Positions 16,662-25,205 of a stretch of DNA of 64,000 nucleotides are shown here, piece by piece (within the stretch, counting starts at the first letter, position 1; every line of letters begins with the position of its first letter). The stretch is from Fibrobacter succinogenes. Its GTDB lineage: Bacteria; Fibrobacterota; Fibrobacteria; Fibrobacterales; Fibrobacteraceae. The stretch covers positions 1 to 64,000 of the forward strand of contig CADCGB010000009.1 of the NCBI GenBank assembly GCA_902800815.1, in the 5' to 3' direction. Made by a program: the position numbers and the translations under genes. Below the pieces are notes generated by a model. It made no database searches. It worked only from the letters and a program-made list of their open reading frames with translations, and was not told where the DNA came from.

Positions 16662-17424
16662 CGAGCGCGCGGTCCTGCGTGCTGTTCGGGATGGTGTAGA
16701 AATGCTTTGCGACTAATTTGTAGCCGAAATCTTCGGGGTGAAAGACCTTCAATTCGTCGGCAACGCCCGGGCCCTTCATAAAGTACACGCGGCCACCCAC
16801 CTTGAGTGAATTCGCGAGGCGCGGGAGGGTCTTTTCCATCCATTCGAATGCGCGACTAATGACTCCGTCGACCGGGATAGTCATGCTCCGGCTCGTTACC
16901 TTGTGGCCGAACACGTCGATACCCTTAAGGCCCATCTTCTCGATGACCATGTTGAGGAAGTTGATGCGGTTCGGACGCGGCTCGCAGAGCGTGAGACGGA
17001 TATGCGGGTTCACGAGTTTGAGCGGGATTCCGGGGAATCCGGCGCCGCTCCCGACATCGATCATGCGGGCGGGCCACTCGGGAACGTACGCATTTATAAG
17101 CGTGCAGTCGGCGTAGTGGCGCTCCACCATCGTCTCGAACGCGTTGAGGCGCGTGAGGTCCTGGTCGTCGTTGTTGGCTCGCAGCAACTGGTGGAATTCC
17201 CAGAACTGCGCGAGCGTCGCGGGTTCAAGTTCCACTCCATAGTAATGCAACAACTTATCGAGCCCCTCAATCGAGGGCTTCACACGCTTCCCGTTAAACA
17301 GCGGAAAGTCGGTGCGCGGCGCCTTGAGGTGCGGCACGAAATCGCGGCCGGCGGTACTGCCCGCGCGAGCGGGGGTGCGGCCGGACCATTTCTTGGGGCT
17401 CTTATGCCAGGAATCGCTTGCCAT
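16639..17424 (-). CDS. rsmG: 16S rRNA (guanine-527-N7)-methyltransferase RsmG
   Basis: A 261-residue SAM-dependent methyltransferase modifying G527 of 16S rRNA. MIDVGSGAGFPGIPL is the SAM-binding loop, CEPRPNRINFL the following acidic strand, VISRAFEWME and GGRVYFMKGP the later family motifs. The N-terminal 35 residues are a basic extension (PARAGSTAGRDF) before the conserved core; an internal start is possible but lacks support. The ATG is preceded by TGGGCT and TAAATT, the same arrangement as at ispA, so the transcript is probably leaderless. Confidence 0.92.
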   Translation of the reverse strand: MASDSWHKSPKKWSGRTPARAGSTAGRDFVPHLKAPRTDFPLFNGKRVKPSIEGLDKLLHYYGVELEPATLAQFWEFHQLLRANNDDQDLTRLNAFETMVERHYADCTLINAYVPEWPARMIDVGSGAGFPGIPLKLVNPHIRLTLCEPRPNRINFLNMVIEKMGLKGIDVFGHKVTSRSMTIPVDGVISRAFEWMEKTLPRLANSLKVGGRVYFMKGPGVADELKVFHPEDFGYKLVAKHFYTIPNSTQDRALVILERVE

Positions 17425-17436
17425 AGCCCAAATTTA
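17425..17436 (-). promoter_or_regulatory. Likely -10 element of leaderless rsmG
   Basis: On the minus strand TAAATT, six bases (TGGGCT), then ATG. TAAATTTG also fits the Bacteroidota -7 consensus TAnnTTTG. No Shine-Dalgarno lies within the leader-length space. Confidence 0.5.
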
Positions 17437-17510
17437 AAAACCTCCTAGAAAAAAAGAGGCGTTTTGGCTCATTTTTCGCACGAAACCGTTTATATAGGTA
17501 GAGGAATCCT

Positions 17511-18953
17511 ATGGACAAGGCAAAAAAGCGGGCGAAACCTGCAAAAAAATTGCTGGCGGCACTTGCCATCTGGCTAGTTGCACTCGCATTTACTCCGGTG
17601 CCGGCGGCAGATGTCACGGAGGCGCAGGTCTTTGAATGGTGGGACGACGGCACCATTGAGGCGGAAGAAGCAAACGAGATGCTCTCGCTCATTGATGAAG
17701 GCAAAATACAGGAGGTGTGCGCGCTTGCAGAAATCTACGCGAACGAACCCTGCGGAACGGGGACGCAGGCAATTTTCGGGGAGGAAGATTTCGCGGACGA
17801 AACGTCCGCAAGTAGAAAACGCGCGGGCAAGTCGCGGGCCAAAAAGCCATCCCGCCACTACAGCGGGCACCTAGCAACAAAAGTGCGGCTCGATTCCTCG
17901 GGCAGCGTTACGGCGCATCGCGAGGAACTGCTGTTCAATTTCCACCGGGCGACGCTCCGGCTCGGCACGCAGGAACTGCTCACGTACAAAAGCAAGCGGG
18001 GCGAGGCGCACTTCGGGCAAATCTCCACACGGGAACTGCATTCCGGCATACCGCTCGACACCCTCTGGGGTACCGCACTCGCATATTCCATCAGTGCGTT
18101 AACACTCGCCGGACTCATCGATACCTCGGGGACATTGCGGGCGCATGCCAGCTACACCCACAAAAAGGCATTCGTAGCTGGCGCATCGCTATGGAAAACT
18201 GCCGACACGTATTCCCTCATGGCGCAGGCGGCCTTCCCCTTCGGGCAAGTCGCATACTGGCAACAAATCGGAGAGCGCGTCCCGCTCATACACTTCCGCC
18301 TGCACGGCAGGGACTCCTCCACCCTCTCGTGGCGAACAACCGGCTACATACACGGCGAAACCCTCCCCCAGCCCGCACGGCTCAGCCCGAGTATCGCAAA
18401 GCGCAGGTTCTGGACCACACAGAATGTCACGTACCGTGCAAAGAGCTTTCTCGACACACGTGTATCGGCAAGCGCAAGGTTCCTCTCGCCGTTCCGCTCC
18501 GACAGCGTATCGGGAAGGCTCGCGCTCGATATTTCTAGCGGGCCGCCAATCGTCCGTATCAACGCAAGGGCAACATGCCGCGAGGCCTCCGATAATTGCA
18601 GACAAACTATTTTTCAGGGTACCGCACAGTCCACGCACGAATTCAGCATGCTCTCAGCTACGCTTTCGGGCGGCGCACGCACGCAGCACGATCGCGCAGA
18701 AAAATCCTGGAGCAGTCCCCGGCTCGAAATCGGAGCAGCCGTCACCGAGAAAAATCCCGACAAACACGAAAACACGTTCAAGTTCACGCTGGTCGCCCCC
18801 GACGCCCACCCCCTCGAAAATCTCCAAATCCGGAGCGAAACGCGCCTGACCGGCGACTTTCTGGAGTTCTCGCTCGTCGCAACCTTCAAGAAAACCGAAG
18901 GGAGCACGGTCCGGCCCGCACACGCCCAAATTTCCTCAAAAATTCTTTTCTAG
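17511..18953 (+). CDS. Exported protein, probable outer-membrane barrel
   Basis: A 480-residue protein with a basic N-terminus and signal peptide (LLAALAIWLVALAFTPVPAA). Residues 35-85 hold a helical segment (WWDDGTIEAEEANEMLSLID) resembling the helix-hairpin repeat found at the start of some FCB outer-membrane proteins, with two Cys. A basic linker (KRAGKSRAKKPSR) follows. The rest alternates polar and hydrophobic residues and ends in ISSKILF, with a terminal Phe as in outer-membrane barrels. No specific family is recognised. GAGGAATCCT precedes the ATG. The gene is transcribed away from rsmG. Confidence 0.7.
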   Translation: MDKAKKRAKPAKKLLAALAIWLVALAFTPVPAADVTEAQVFEWWDDGTIEAEEANEMLSLIDEGKIQEVCALAEIYANEPCGTGTQAIFGEEDFADETSASRKRAGKSRAKKPSRHYSGHLATKVRLDSSGSVTAHREELLFNFHRATLRLGTQELLTYKSKRGEAHFGQISTRELHSGIPLDTLWGTALAYSISALTLAGLIDTSGTLRAHASYTHKKAFVAGASLWKTADTYSLMAQAAFPFGQVAYWQQIGERVPLIHFRLHGRDSSTLSWRTTGYIHGETLPQPARLSPSIAKRRFWTTQNVTYRAKSFLDTRVSASARFLSPFRSDSVSGRLALDISSGPPIVRINARATCREASDNCRQTIFQGTAQSTHEFSMLSATLSGGARTQHDRAEKSWSSPRLEIGAAVTEKNPDKHENTFKFTLVAPDAHPLENLQIRSETRLTGDFLEFSLVATFKKTEGSTVRPAHAQISSKILF

Positions 18954-19056
18954 GCACGCCGTAACCACCCCAGAACCACCGTGTACACACGCAAAAACGG
19001 CGATTTTCGCTCAAAAATAGCGTTTTTTGATATTTTGCATGTTCACGTGCGTAAAC

Positions 19057-19170
19057 AAGAAAGTTCCGATTTCTTATGCGAATCCCCCCGCAAATAGGTA
19101 TCTTATAGATACCCAAACACTCCCTGACCCCTTTAGGTTACCTCCTTTACCTGAAGGGGTCCTTTTTTTA
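19057..19170 (+). ncRNA. Candidate structured RNA ending in a strong terminator
   Basis: Three hairpins follow in order in an ORF-free spacer: AAGAAA/TTTCTT (19057-19075), GGTATCT/AGATACC with a 3-base loop (19097-19113), and a 13-pair stem (19126-19138 with 19149-19161, one G-U pair) followed by CTTTTTTT. The 10-base loop of the last is TACCTCCTTT, which contains the anti-Shine-Dalgarno sequence of 16S rRNA. It could be an independent small RNA or the 3' end of the upstream transcript. No known RNA family was recognised. Confidence 0.4.
19126..19170 (+). terminator. Strong terminator with anti-SD loop
   Basis: A 13-base-pair stem and a run of seven T. It ends just before the next ATG, so the downstream gene must start from a promoter overlapping the T run: TATCTT, six bases, then ATG at 19181. 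Confidence 0.8.
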
Positions 19171-19180
19171 TCTTTACAGC
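19169..19180 (+). promoter_or_regulatory. Likely -10 element of leaderless membrane-protein gene
   Basis: TATCTT (19169-19174), then TACAGC, then ATG. The hexamer is identical to that of ispA and at the same distance. It is the simplest way to express the gene placed directly after a terminator. Confidence 0.45.
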
Positions 19181-19573
19181 ATGATTATCGCGACCATCAT
19201 CGGGGCCATTCTCTTTCTGCCGTCCATCGCACTGAATATCGCACTCGCGTTCGGTGCACCGCTCGGCATGTACGCCATGAACGGCCGCAACAAGGTGGTG
19301 CCCAAGGAAGTACGCAAGGCGTTCATCATCCCCATCTGCATGCAGCTACTCGCAATGTACACGCTGCTCAGCGCAGGCAAAATCCTGCCGATGCTTTTCC
19401 CGTTCGAAATCACGCGCATACTCGCGTTCTTCTTCGCGGTATACCTCTCGTTCTATACCGCCACGGTGCTCTTTAGCACGAGCCACAAGGAACGCACCGT
19501 CATGGGGCTCTTTGCCATCGGGGCAACCATCTGCTTCTGGATAACCGCGTTCGGCACGCTCAACTGGAACTAG
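19181..19573 (+). CDS. Small four-span membrane protein
   Basis: A 130-residue, mostly hydrophobic protein with about four membrane segments (near 3-26, 48-66, 76-98 and 107-125), separated by short charged loops (NGRNKVVPKEVRK and STSHKERT). No family is recognised. It precedes queH by 15 bases and is probably co-transcribed with it. That pairing alone does not show a role in queuosine metabolism. Confidence 0.7.
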   Translation: MIIATIIGAILFLPSIALNIALAFGAPLGMYAMNGRNKVVPKEVRKAFIIPICMQLLAMYTLLSAGKILPMLFPFEITRILAFFFAVYLSFYTATVLFSTSHKERTVMGLFAIGATICFWITAFGTLNWN

Positions 19574-19588
19574 CGAGAGGTTCGCAAA

Positions 19589-20242
19589 ATGCCCGAAGCG
19601 TATCACAACTACCAGCGCGACCTGAGCTACATTATCCGTTGGAACCAGCGGAAGGGCAACGTGCCTACGCTCCTGATGCATGCCTGCTGTGGCCCCTGCA
19701 GTACCTACTGCATCGAGTACCTCTCGCAGTTCTTCCACATCACGATTTTCTACTACAACCCGAATATCGCCCCCGCCGAGGAATACGCCCACCGCGTCGA
19801 AGAAATCAAGCGGTTTGTCGCCACGTTCAAGACGAAGTATCCGGTGAAGTTCATCGAGGGCGAATACGACCCCAAGAAGTTCTACGAGGTTGCACGCGGG
19901 CTCGAAGAAGAGAAGGAAGGCGGCAAGCGCTGCCGCAAATGCTTCGAGTTGCGTCTCGGCGAAACGGCAAGGCTCGCAAAGGAAATGGGGTTCGACTTCT
20001 TTACCACGACGCTCTCGATCAGCCCCAAGAAAGATGAGCAAGTACTGAACACCGTCGCCAAGGAACAGGGCGCCATCTACGGCATCAAGGCGCTCCCTGC
20101 AGATTTCAAGCGCAAGGGCGGGTTCAACCGTTCCGTAGAACTCTCCGAGGAATACTGCCTCTACCGGCAGGAATATTGCGGCTGCGTGTACTCGCTACGC
20201 GAATACGAAGAGCGAATCAAGAAGCAGAACGCAGACAAGTAA
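19589..20242 (+). CDS. queH: Epoxyqueuosine reductase QueH
   Basis: A 217-residue iron-sulfur enzyme that reduces epoxyqueuosine to queuosine in tRNA, the non-B12 alternative to QueG. Motifs seen: LLMHACCGPCSTYC near 26-39, FYYNPNIAP, EEKEGGKRCRKCFELRL, TTTLSISPKKD, then GFNRSVELSEEYCLYRQEYCGCVYS with the C-terminal Cys cluster. Length fits the family. AGAGAGG lies upstream of the ATG. It converges with the outer-membrane protein gene after only 3 bases. Confidence 0.93.
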   Translation: MPEAYHNYQRDLSYIIRWNQRKGNVPTLLMHACCGPCSTYCIEYLSQFFHITIFYYNPNIAPAEEYAHRVEEIKRFVATFKTKYPVKFIEGEYDPKKFYEVARGLEEEKEGGKRCRKCFELRLGETARLAKEMGFDFFTTTLSISPKKDEQVLNTVAKEQGAIYGIKALPADFKRKGGFNRSVELSEEYCLYRQEYCGCVYSLREYEERIKKQNADK

Positions 20243-20245
20243 CGC

Positions 20246-20998
20246 CTAGAACCAGTAACCAATTCCAAACTGGTATTTCAGCAGCTTGTAATAGGACCCG
20301 CCCATATACTCGTCGGTTTCCCAAAGAACCCTGGTCGTAACATCTTCCGTATCGATGTCATAACGCATCTCGACTTCCTCGGAATGCGACGTGAGGCATT
20401 TCTTGCCACCATCAACGACATCCGTGAACTGGAACAACACGCGGGCATCTACCGAAAGCCCGAATCCGAACACATGTCCGATACCCGCGGCAACACCTGC
20501 ACCGAAGCGCTTGTCATCGTAACAGCCGTCACTCTGGCCGCGATACCTCTCGGGTATGACATGTTCCTCATCAGAGAGCAGCATCACATCTATAACCGGC
20601 CCCGCCTCAAAAAACAGCACCGACGTGCGCCACTGCGCCATCACGGGGAGTTCCAGGTAGAGGTAGGATGATATCTCGTCTCCGTCCCACGCTCCGCCAC
20701 AATCTCCATCGCAGGCGACGCCCATCTCGACATGCGTATAGTATATGCGGAAGTCCAACCCAAGCGCCGTATGCAGGTAAAAATTATCCGCGAAACCATG
20801 AGAGAAATCTATAGAAAGAACTCCACCCGGCCCCGAGATATCGGGATACGGGCCCCAATCCGCATCAGTCAAGAGATTCGAAATCTGCGCCCCCAGGCGG
20901 ACACCGATATCAAACTTGCCATTTGACTTTTCGGTAGCTCCCGCAAGCAATGGCAGACAAACTAACAATAACAGGAGTAGCCTTCCCAAGCGTCTCAC
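20246..20998 (-). CDS. Outer-membrane beta-barrel protein (porin-family-like)
   Basis: A 250-residue exported protein. A GTG start at 20998 is preferred because AAGGAGG lies five bases upstream and it gives a clean signal peptide (RRLGRLLLLLLVCLPLLAGA); a start 6 codons earlier is in the same frame. The mature part alternates strands, with GVRLGAQISNL at the start and FGIGYWF ending in Phe, typical of small eight-strand barrels in FCB bacteria. Several Cys occur in loops (CDGDCGG). It is 30 bases downstream of the lipoprotein gene and likely in its operon. Confidence 0.7.
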   Translation of the reverse strand: MRRLGRLLLLLLVCLPLLAGATEKSNGKFDIGVRLGAQISNLLTDADWGPYPDISGPGGVLSIDFSHGFADNFYLHTALGLDFRIYYTHVEMGVACDGDCGGAWDGDEISSYLYLELPVMAQWRTSVLFFEAGPVIDVMLLSDEEHVIPERYRGQSDGCYDDKRFGAGVAAGIGHVFGFGLSVDARVLFQFTDVVDGGKKCLTSHSEEVEMRYDIDTEDVTTRVLWETDEYMGGSYYKLLKYQFGIGYWF

Positions 20999-21028
20999 AT
21001 TTTCCTCCTTCCCCAAATCACACGCGAA

Positions 21029-22162
21029 TCAATCGTTCTGATTGCGCCCGAGAATGCCATCAACACAGGCTTCGAACTCGCGGGAGTTCATCCGTCTGTA
21101 CGTATACGCACCTGAACTTGACTTGTGCAAGTAATCTGCATTGTCAGCAGAGCACACCCCGGATAAGACGTCATCCATTTCGCGGACCGTTCCCACGCAG
21201 CTCACGTCACCCGACTTGAGCGTTACGTGCAGGCTGTCGCCGTAGCGGGCGTAATCCACGCTCAGGTCGAACGTCTTACCGGCTTGGGTAAACTTCATCG
21301 TGGTATTCGTCTTTGAGAGGATACTGATACCAGCGCTTTCCTGACCGTATTTCGTATCCGAATAGTAATAGGGCGTTTCCAGCTGGATGGAGCCTCCGTT
21401 CCCGAGGAAATCGAACAACTGGTTAACAAAGACCGTCTGCATGTAATCGTAGTTTTCGCGGTCCGTGATGAGATATTCTACCTTGTCACCATAGAACTTG
21501 AAGTACTGATCGTAGCCGTCATTCATGCAGTACATCTTTCCTTCACGATAGCGGCACTGCGTATTTTTCCAGATCCCATCGAGCGAACCCGATTTTCCAC
21601 CCACAAAGAGAAGCGATTCTTCGTATCTCGTCTGATCTGCTTCATACGGGTCCGGTTCACTGATTCTCGTAAGCAGCAGCGTATCGCCACGGAAACTGAA
21701 GGCGAAAGTGTTCGAATCCGCGAAATAGAAATTCTGGTCGTATGCGAACGATTCGCCATCCTTGACACAACCGCCGTTTATTTCTAGAACGATGGTTACA
21801 GAGTCACCGGCATCACTCCGCACGAGTTTGCCGACCCGCTTGTTCTTCGCCGATTCGAACAGCGCAACGGTATCTTTGATATAAGTATACTCATCCGGAC
21901 TCGTGGGAACAATTTCACTCGGGAGGTTAATCGTAGTAGAGGAATCCACGGTTATAACCTGCGGTTGATCACCGTCCCTTGTTCCGCCATCGGGTAGAAT
22001 TCCAGCATCGTGTGAAGTTCCGGCATCGGGTGCAGCGTTTTCGGAGTCTGCCATCGCATTCCCTGCCACGTCCTCGGTAAAGCCGGCACAGCCCGAAAGC
22101 AAAGCGAGCAAGGCCACACACGGCAGAATGATACTTTGTATAAAACTAGCCCTGATTTTCAT
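21029..22162 (-). CDS. Lipoprotein of unknown function, partner of a TIGR02147 protein
   Basis: A 377-residue protein with lipobox LLSGC (Cys25), so lipid-anchored. A disordered, Asp/Gly/Ala-rich stretch (about 30-75) leads to a strand-rich region with repeated patterns such as DTLLLTRIS and YGDSLHVTLKSGDVSC. No known domain is recognised. Its start overlaps the end of the upstream TIGR02147 gene by 17 bases, so the two are co-expressed. A second TIGR02147-lipoprotein pair occurs at 50515-52997, but the lipoprotein sequences differ. Confidence 0.75.
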   Translation of the reverse strand: MKIRASFIQSIILPCVALLALLSGCAGFTEDVAGNAMADSENAAPDAGTSHDAGILPDGGTRDGDQPQVITVDSSTTINLPSEIVPTSPDEYTYIKDTVALFESAKNKRVGKLVRSDAGDSVTIVLEINGGCVKDGESFAYDQNFYFADSNTFAFSFRGDTLLLTRISEPDPYEADQTRYEESLLFVGGKSGSLDGIWKNTQCRYREGKMYCMNDGYDQYFKFYGDKVEYLITDRENYDYMQTVFVNQLFDFLGNGGSIQLETPYYYSDTKYGQESAGISILSKTNTTMKFTQAGKTFDLSVDYARYGDSLHVTLKSGDVSCVGTVREMDDVLSGVCSADNADYLHKSSSGAYTYRRMNSREFEACVDGILGRNQND

Positions 22163-22985
22163 CTTTGCCTTCCTTTGCCTTGCTCAGCGGGAATAAATGC
22201 AAATTTAATCTATATACGCGGTCATAGTTTTCAACTTTAGAAAGAATATCCTTGACTTTCTGGCGGAAAAGGTCCAATTCCTCGGAAAGGTGCCACAAAG
22301 TCTTCTCGTCCACACCAAAAGTCAGGCCAGAAATGTTGCGGTCTTCGCGCGCAACGCCATCGAGCGCATCGGCAGCAAGCAGCGTCAACTGTTTCTGCAT
22401 GGCATGCATCGCGCCCGCGACAAGCGCGGGGTCGCCCGAAAGGCCCTTGTTAGTCTGTACGTAAGAACCGTCCGGCCTGCATTGCAAGAGCCCCGCCTGC
22501 ACCATGAGCGTAAGCGCATTGCGCACGTCGCCCGCAGTCACCTCAGGCACGCACATCTTTGCAATTTCGGAAGGCTTGGCGCCCGGCATAATCGGTGCCA
22601 GTTCGCGCACCACCGGGTTTATCCACGACTTGAAATAGTCGAACGCCTCGGCTCCCAGGATGCGAACCCCGTTCTCCTCCATCAAGGCCCGCATCCGGGA
22701 GAAAATCTCGAGACGTACGTTTTGATCCGGTGCGTCGCAATATTCTACCAGCAGGCAAAAATACTGCGCACCGAACCCGGTAAGGCCCATGGCACCGGCA
22801 ACCTTCGCCGCCCCTCCGCGGCTTAGACGAGTCTTGCCGTCGCATACCAGCTTGAGGTACCCCGACGACGTGAACCCCGCAAGTTTCGCGAACTCGCGCC
22901 ACGAGAAATAGGAACCCTTCTTGCGTTCCTCGTAATAATCCCGCATGTACTTACGGTAGTCTGAATACTCTGTTATCGGTTTCAT
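22146..22985 (-). CDS. TIGR02147 family protein (HTH-containing)
   Basis: A 279-residue protein of a family largely confined to Fibrobacter. It opens ITEYSDYRKYMRDYYEERK, matching the paralogue at 52161-52997 (IFEYTDYREWIRDAF). Residues 27-65 (SWREFAKLAGF, then GYLKLVCDGK) look like a helix-turn-helix of the XRE kind. The middle resembles the family's helical body, and the C-terminus ends with LNLHLFPLSK, also matched in the paralogue (LNVQLFPIGF). It is probably a regulator, but no direct function is known. TATATT lies about 16 bases before the ATG. Confidence 0.85.
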   Translation of the reverse strand: MKPITEYSDYRKYMRDYYEERKKGSYFSWREFAKLAGFTSSGYLKLVCDGKTRLSRGGAAKVAGAMGLTGFGAQYFCLLVEYCDAPDQNVRLEIFSRMRALMEENGVRILGAEAFDYFKSWINPVVRELAPIMPGAKPSEIAKMCVPEVTAGDVRNALTLMVQAGLLQCRPDGSYVQTNKGLSGDPALVAGAMHAMQKQLTLLAADALDGVAREDRNISGLTFGVDEKTLWHLSEELDLFRQKVKDILSKVENYDRVYRLNLHLFPLSKAKEGKDENQG

Positions 22986-23087
22986 GGCTTACCCTGTATC
23001 AAATATACCCTGACGATGAAACAAAAACAATGATTTTTTAACAAAAATAGCATATTTTTTATTGATTTTTCGGTTATTTAGCCATTT

Positions 23088-23108
23088 TATGAAACAAGAC
23101 GTTTCATA
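23088..23108. promoter_or_regulatory. Inverted repeat between TIGR02147 and ygiQ genes (candidate operator)
   Basis: TATGAAAC-AAGAC-GTTTCATA, a perfect 8-base inverted repeat with a 5-base centre, lies in the AT-rich divergent spacer. It is about 105 bases from the TIGR02147 start and 37 from the YgiQ start. Confidence 0.4.
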
Positions 23109-23144
23109 TGGAGCAGCATTTCTGTTGAAGGCGTAGGTTTGTCA

Positions 23145-25205
23145 ATGGCCAAGGAATGTGCGCCGGCACAACTATTAACTATCTTTTGCCCCATGTACGA
23201 TCCGCGATTCCTCCCCATCTGCAAGGAAGACCTAGACGCTCTCGGCTGGGACTACGTGGACGTGATTATCGTGAGTGCCGACGCCTACGTGGACCACCCG
23301 TGTTTTGGGCATGCTGTAGTGGGTAGGCTTTTCGAGCACGAGGGTTTGCGAGTCGCGATTCTGCCACAACCCAACTGGCGCGACGACCTGCGCGATTTCA
23401 AGAAACTGGGCAAGCCCCGCATGTTCTTCGCGATTTCGAGCGGCATGGACAGCATGGTGAACCACTACACCGCCGCAAAGCGCCTGCGTAGCGACGACGC
23501 GTTCACCCCCGGGAACAAGGCCGGGTTCCGCCCGGATTACGCAACATACACCTACGCAAAGATTCTAAAGCAACTCTACCCCGACGTTCCGCTACTGATT
23601 GGCGGGCTGGAATCGAGCCTGCGCCGCGTAACACATTACGACTACTGGAGCGACAGACTCAAGCCAAGCATTCTCTTTGATACGCAAGCAGACATTCTCG
23701 TTTACGGCATGGGCGAAAAGCCCCTCAAGGAAATCGTACGCCTCCTAAAGAAGGGCGTCCCGTTCTCGAGCCTGCATTCCGTACCGCAGACCGCTTACCT
23801 TGTACGTAAAGGCGACATTCCGAAGAGCAACCAGTGGGAAGACATGCGCCTCGCGAGTTACGAGGAATGCCTTGCCAGCAAGCGCACGCAGATGGAAAAC
23901 TGTCGCAAGGTGGACATCGAATGCAACAAGTGGTTCCAGCGCCGCATATTGCAGGATGTCGCGGAACAGACCGTCGTGATCAACCCCGCGTACCCGCCGC
24001 TCGAATACGGCGAACTGGACGAGAGTTTTGAATACCCATATGCACGCGAGCCTCACCCACGTTACAAGAAGCGTGGCAACGTGCCCGCGTTCGACATGAT
24101 CAAGTTCAGCATCAACACGCACCGCGGATGTTTCGGTGGTTGCAGTTTCTGCGCCATCAATGCACACCAGGGCAAGTTTATTGCGAGCCGTAGCCGCGAA
24201 AGCATTTTGCGCGAAGTGGATTTGATTACCAAGATGGAAGGCTTTGCCGGCACCATCACCGACTTGGGCGGCCCGAGCGCCAACATGTACAACATGCGCG
24301 GCCGTGACCCGAGCCGCTGCAAAAAATGCGCGAGGGCAAGCTGCCTCACGCCCAAGATTTGCGACAACATGGACACGCACCACAAGGAACTCCTGGAGCT
24401 TTACCGCGAAGTGCGTAACCACCCGAAGGTAAAGCACCTGTTTATCGGGAGCGGAGTCCGCTACGACATGTTGCTGCAGGAAACAAACGACAAGGAACTG
24501 CGCAAGGACCACGAGGAATACGCCCGCGAACTCATCGACTACCACGTAAGCGGACGATTGAAGGTAGCGCCGGAACATACGAGCGACGAAGTCCTGAAAC
24601 TCATGCGCAAGCCGAGCTTTACGCTGTTCCACAAGTTCAAGGAATTCTTCGACGACGAATGCAAGCGCATCGGCAAGCGCCAGCAGATAATACCCTACTT
24701 TATCAGTAGCCACCCCGGGTGTACCGAGGCCGACATGGCGGAACTCGCCCTCGAGACAAAGCAGCTCGGGTTCCAGCTGGAGCAGGTGCAGGACTTTACC
24801 CCCACGCCGATGACTATTGCGACCGAGATGTTCTATTCCGAACTCACGCCCGATGGAAAACCGCTTTACGTGGCAAAGACACCCGAGCAGAAGCGCAGCC
24901 AGAGGCAGTTCTTCTTCTGGTACATTCCAGAGAACCGCCCGCAAATCCGCGCGACGCTGGAGCGCCTGAAACTAGGGAAAATCGGGCGACTGCTTTTAAG
25001 CCGTAGCGCCAAGGCCGAAGGCAAGGAGTTCTTCCCCAGCAAGGAACGCGAAAGCAATGCGGAATACCGCGAACGCGAACAGAAAAAGCGCGAAGCCCGC
25101 AGCAACTCCATCGTGCCCATAAAGAAGGGCAAGAAGGGTCGCTGGGAGAACTCCGCCCGCAAGGAACGCCGCGCCGCGCAGTTTAATTCCGGCCGGCGCG
25201 GATAG
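23145..25205 (+). CDS. ygiQ: YgiQ family radical SAM protein
   Basis: A 686-residue radical-SAM protein (UPF0313/YgiQ). The N-terminal YgiQ domain shows DALGWDYVDVIIVSADAY near 30-47 and FRPDYATYTYAK; the radical-SAM cluster motif is HRGCFGGCSFCAI (CX3CX2C). Family signatures ITDLGGPSANMY and the Cys set in DPSRCKKC and SCLTPKIC follow. The C-terminus is a basic, likely disordered tail (from about 635). The reaction is not established for the family. The ATG at 23145 is preferred over TTG at 23139. The end overlaps the orphan gene on the other strand by 23 bases. Confidence 0.9.
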   Translation: MAKECAPAQLLTIFCPMYDPRFLPICKEDLDALGWDYVDVIIVSADAYVDHPCFGHAVVGRLFEHEGLRVAILPQPNWRDDLRDFKKLGKPRMFFAISSGMDSMVNHYTAAKRLRSDDAFTPGNKAGFRPDYATYTYAKILKQLYPDVPLLIGGLESSLRRVTHYDYWSDRLKPSILFDTQADILVYGMGEKPLKEIVRLLKKGVPFSSLHSVPQTAYLVRKGDIPKSNQWEDMRLASYEECLASKRTQMENCRKVDIECNKWFQRRILQDVAEQTVVINPAYPPLEYGELDESFEYPYAREPHPRYKKRGNVPAFDMIKFSINTHRGCFGGCSFCAINAHQGKFIASRSRESILREVDLITKMEGFAGTITDLGGPSANMYNMRGRDPSRCKKCARASCLTPKICDNMDTHHKELLELYREVRNHPKVKHLFIGSGVRYDMLLQETNDKELRKDHEEYARELIDYHVSGRLKVAPEHTSDEVLKLMRKPSFTLFHKFKEFFDDECKRIGKRQQIIPYFISSHPGCTEADMAELALETKQLGFQLEQVQDFTPTPMTIATEMFYSELTPDGKPLYVAKTPEQKRSQRQFFFWYIPENRPQIRATLERLKLGKIGRLLLSRSAKAEGKEFFPSKERESNAEYREREQKKREARSNSIVPIKKGKKGRWENSARKERRAAQFNSGRRG

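Noticed and set aside
19057..19170. A preQ1 riboswitch upstream of the queH operon
   Set aside because: The hairpins and tail do not match preQ1-I or preQ1-II layouts, and the T run sits directly before the next ATG, which has its own -10-like box.
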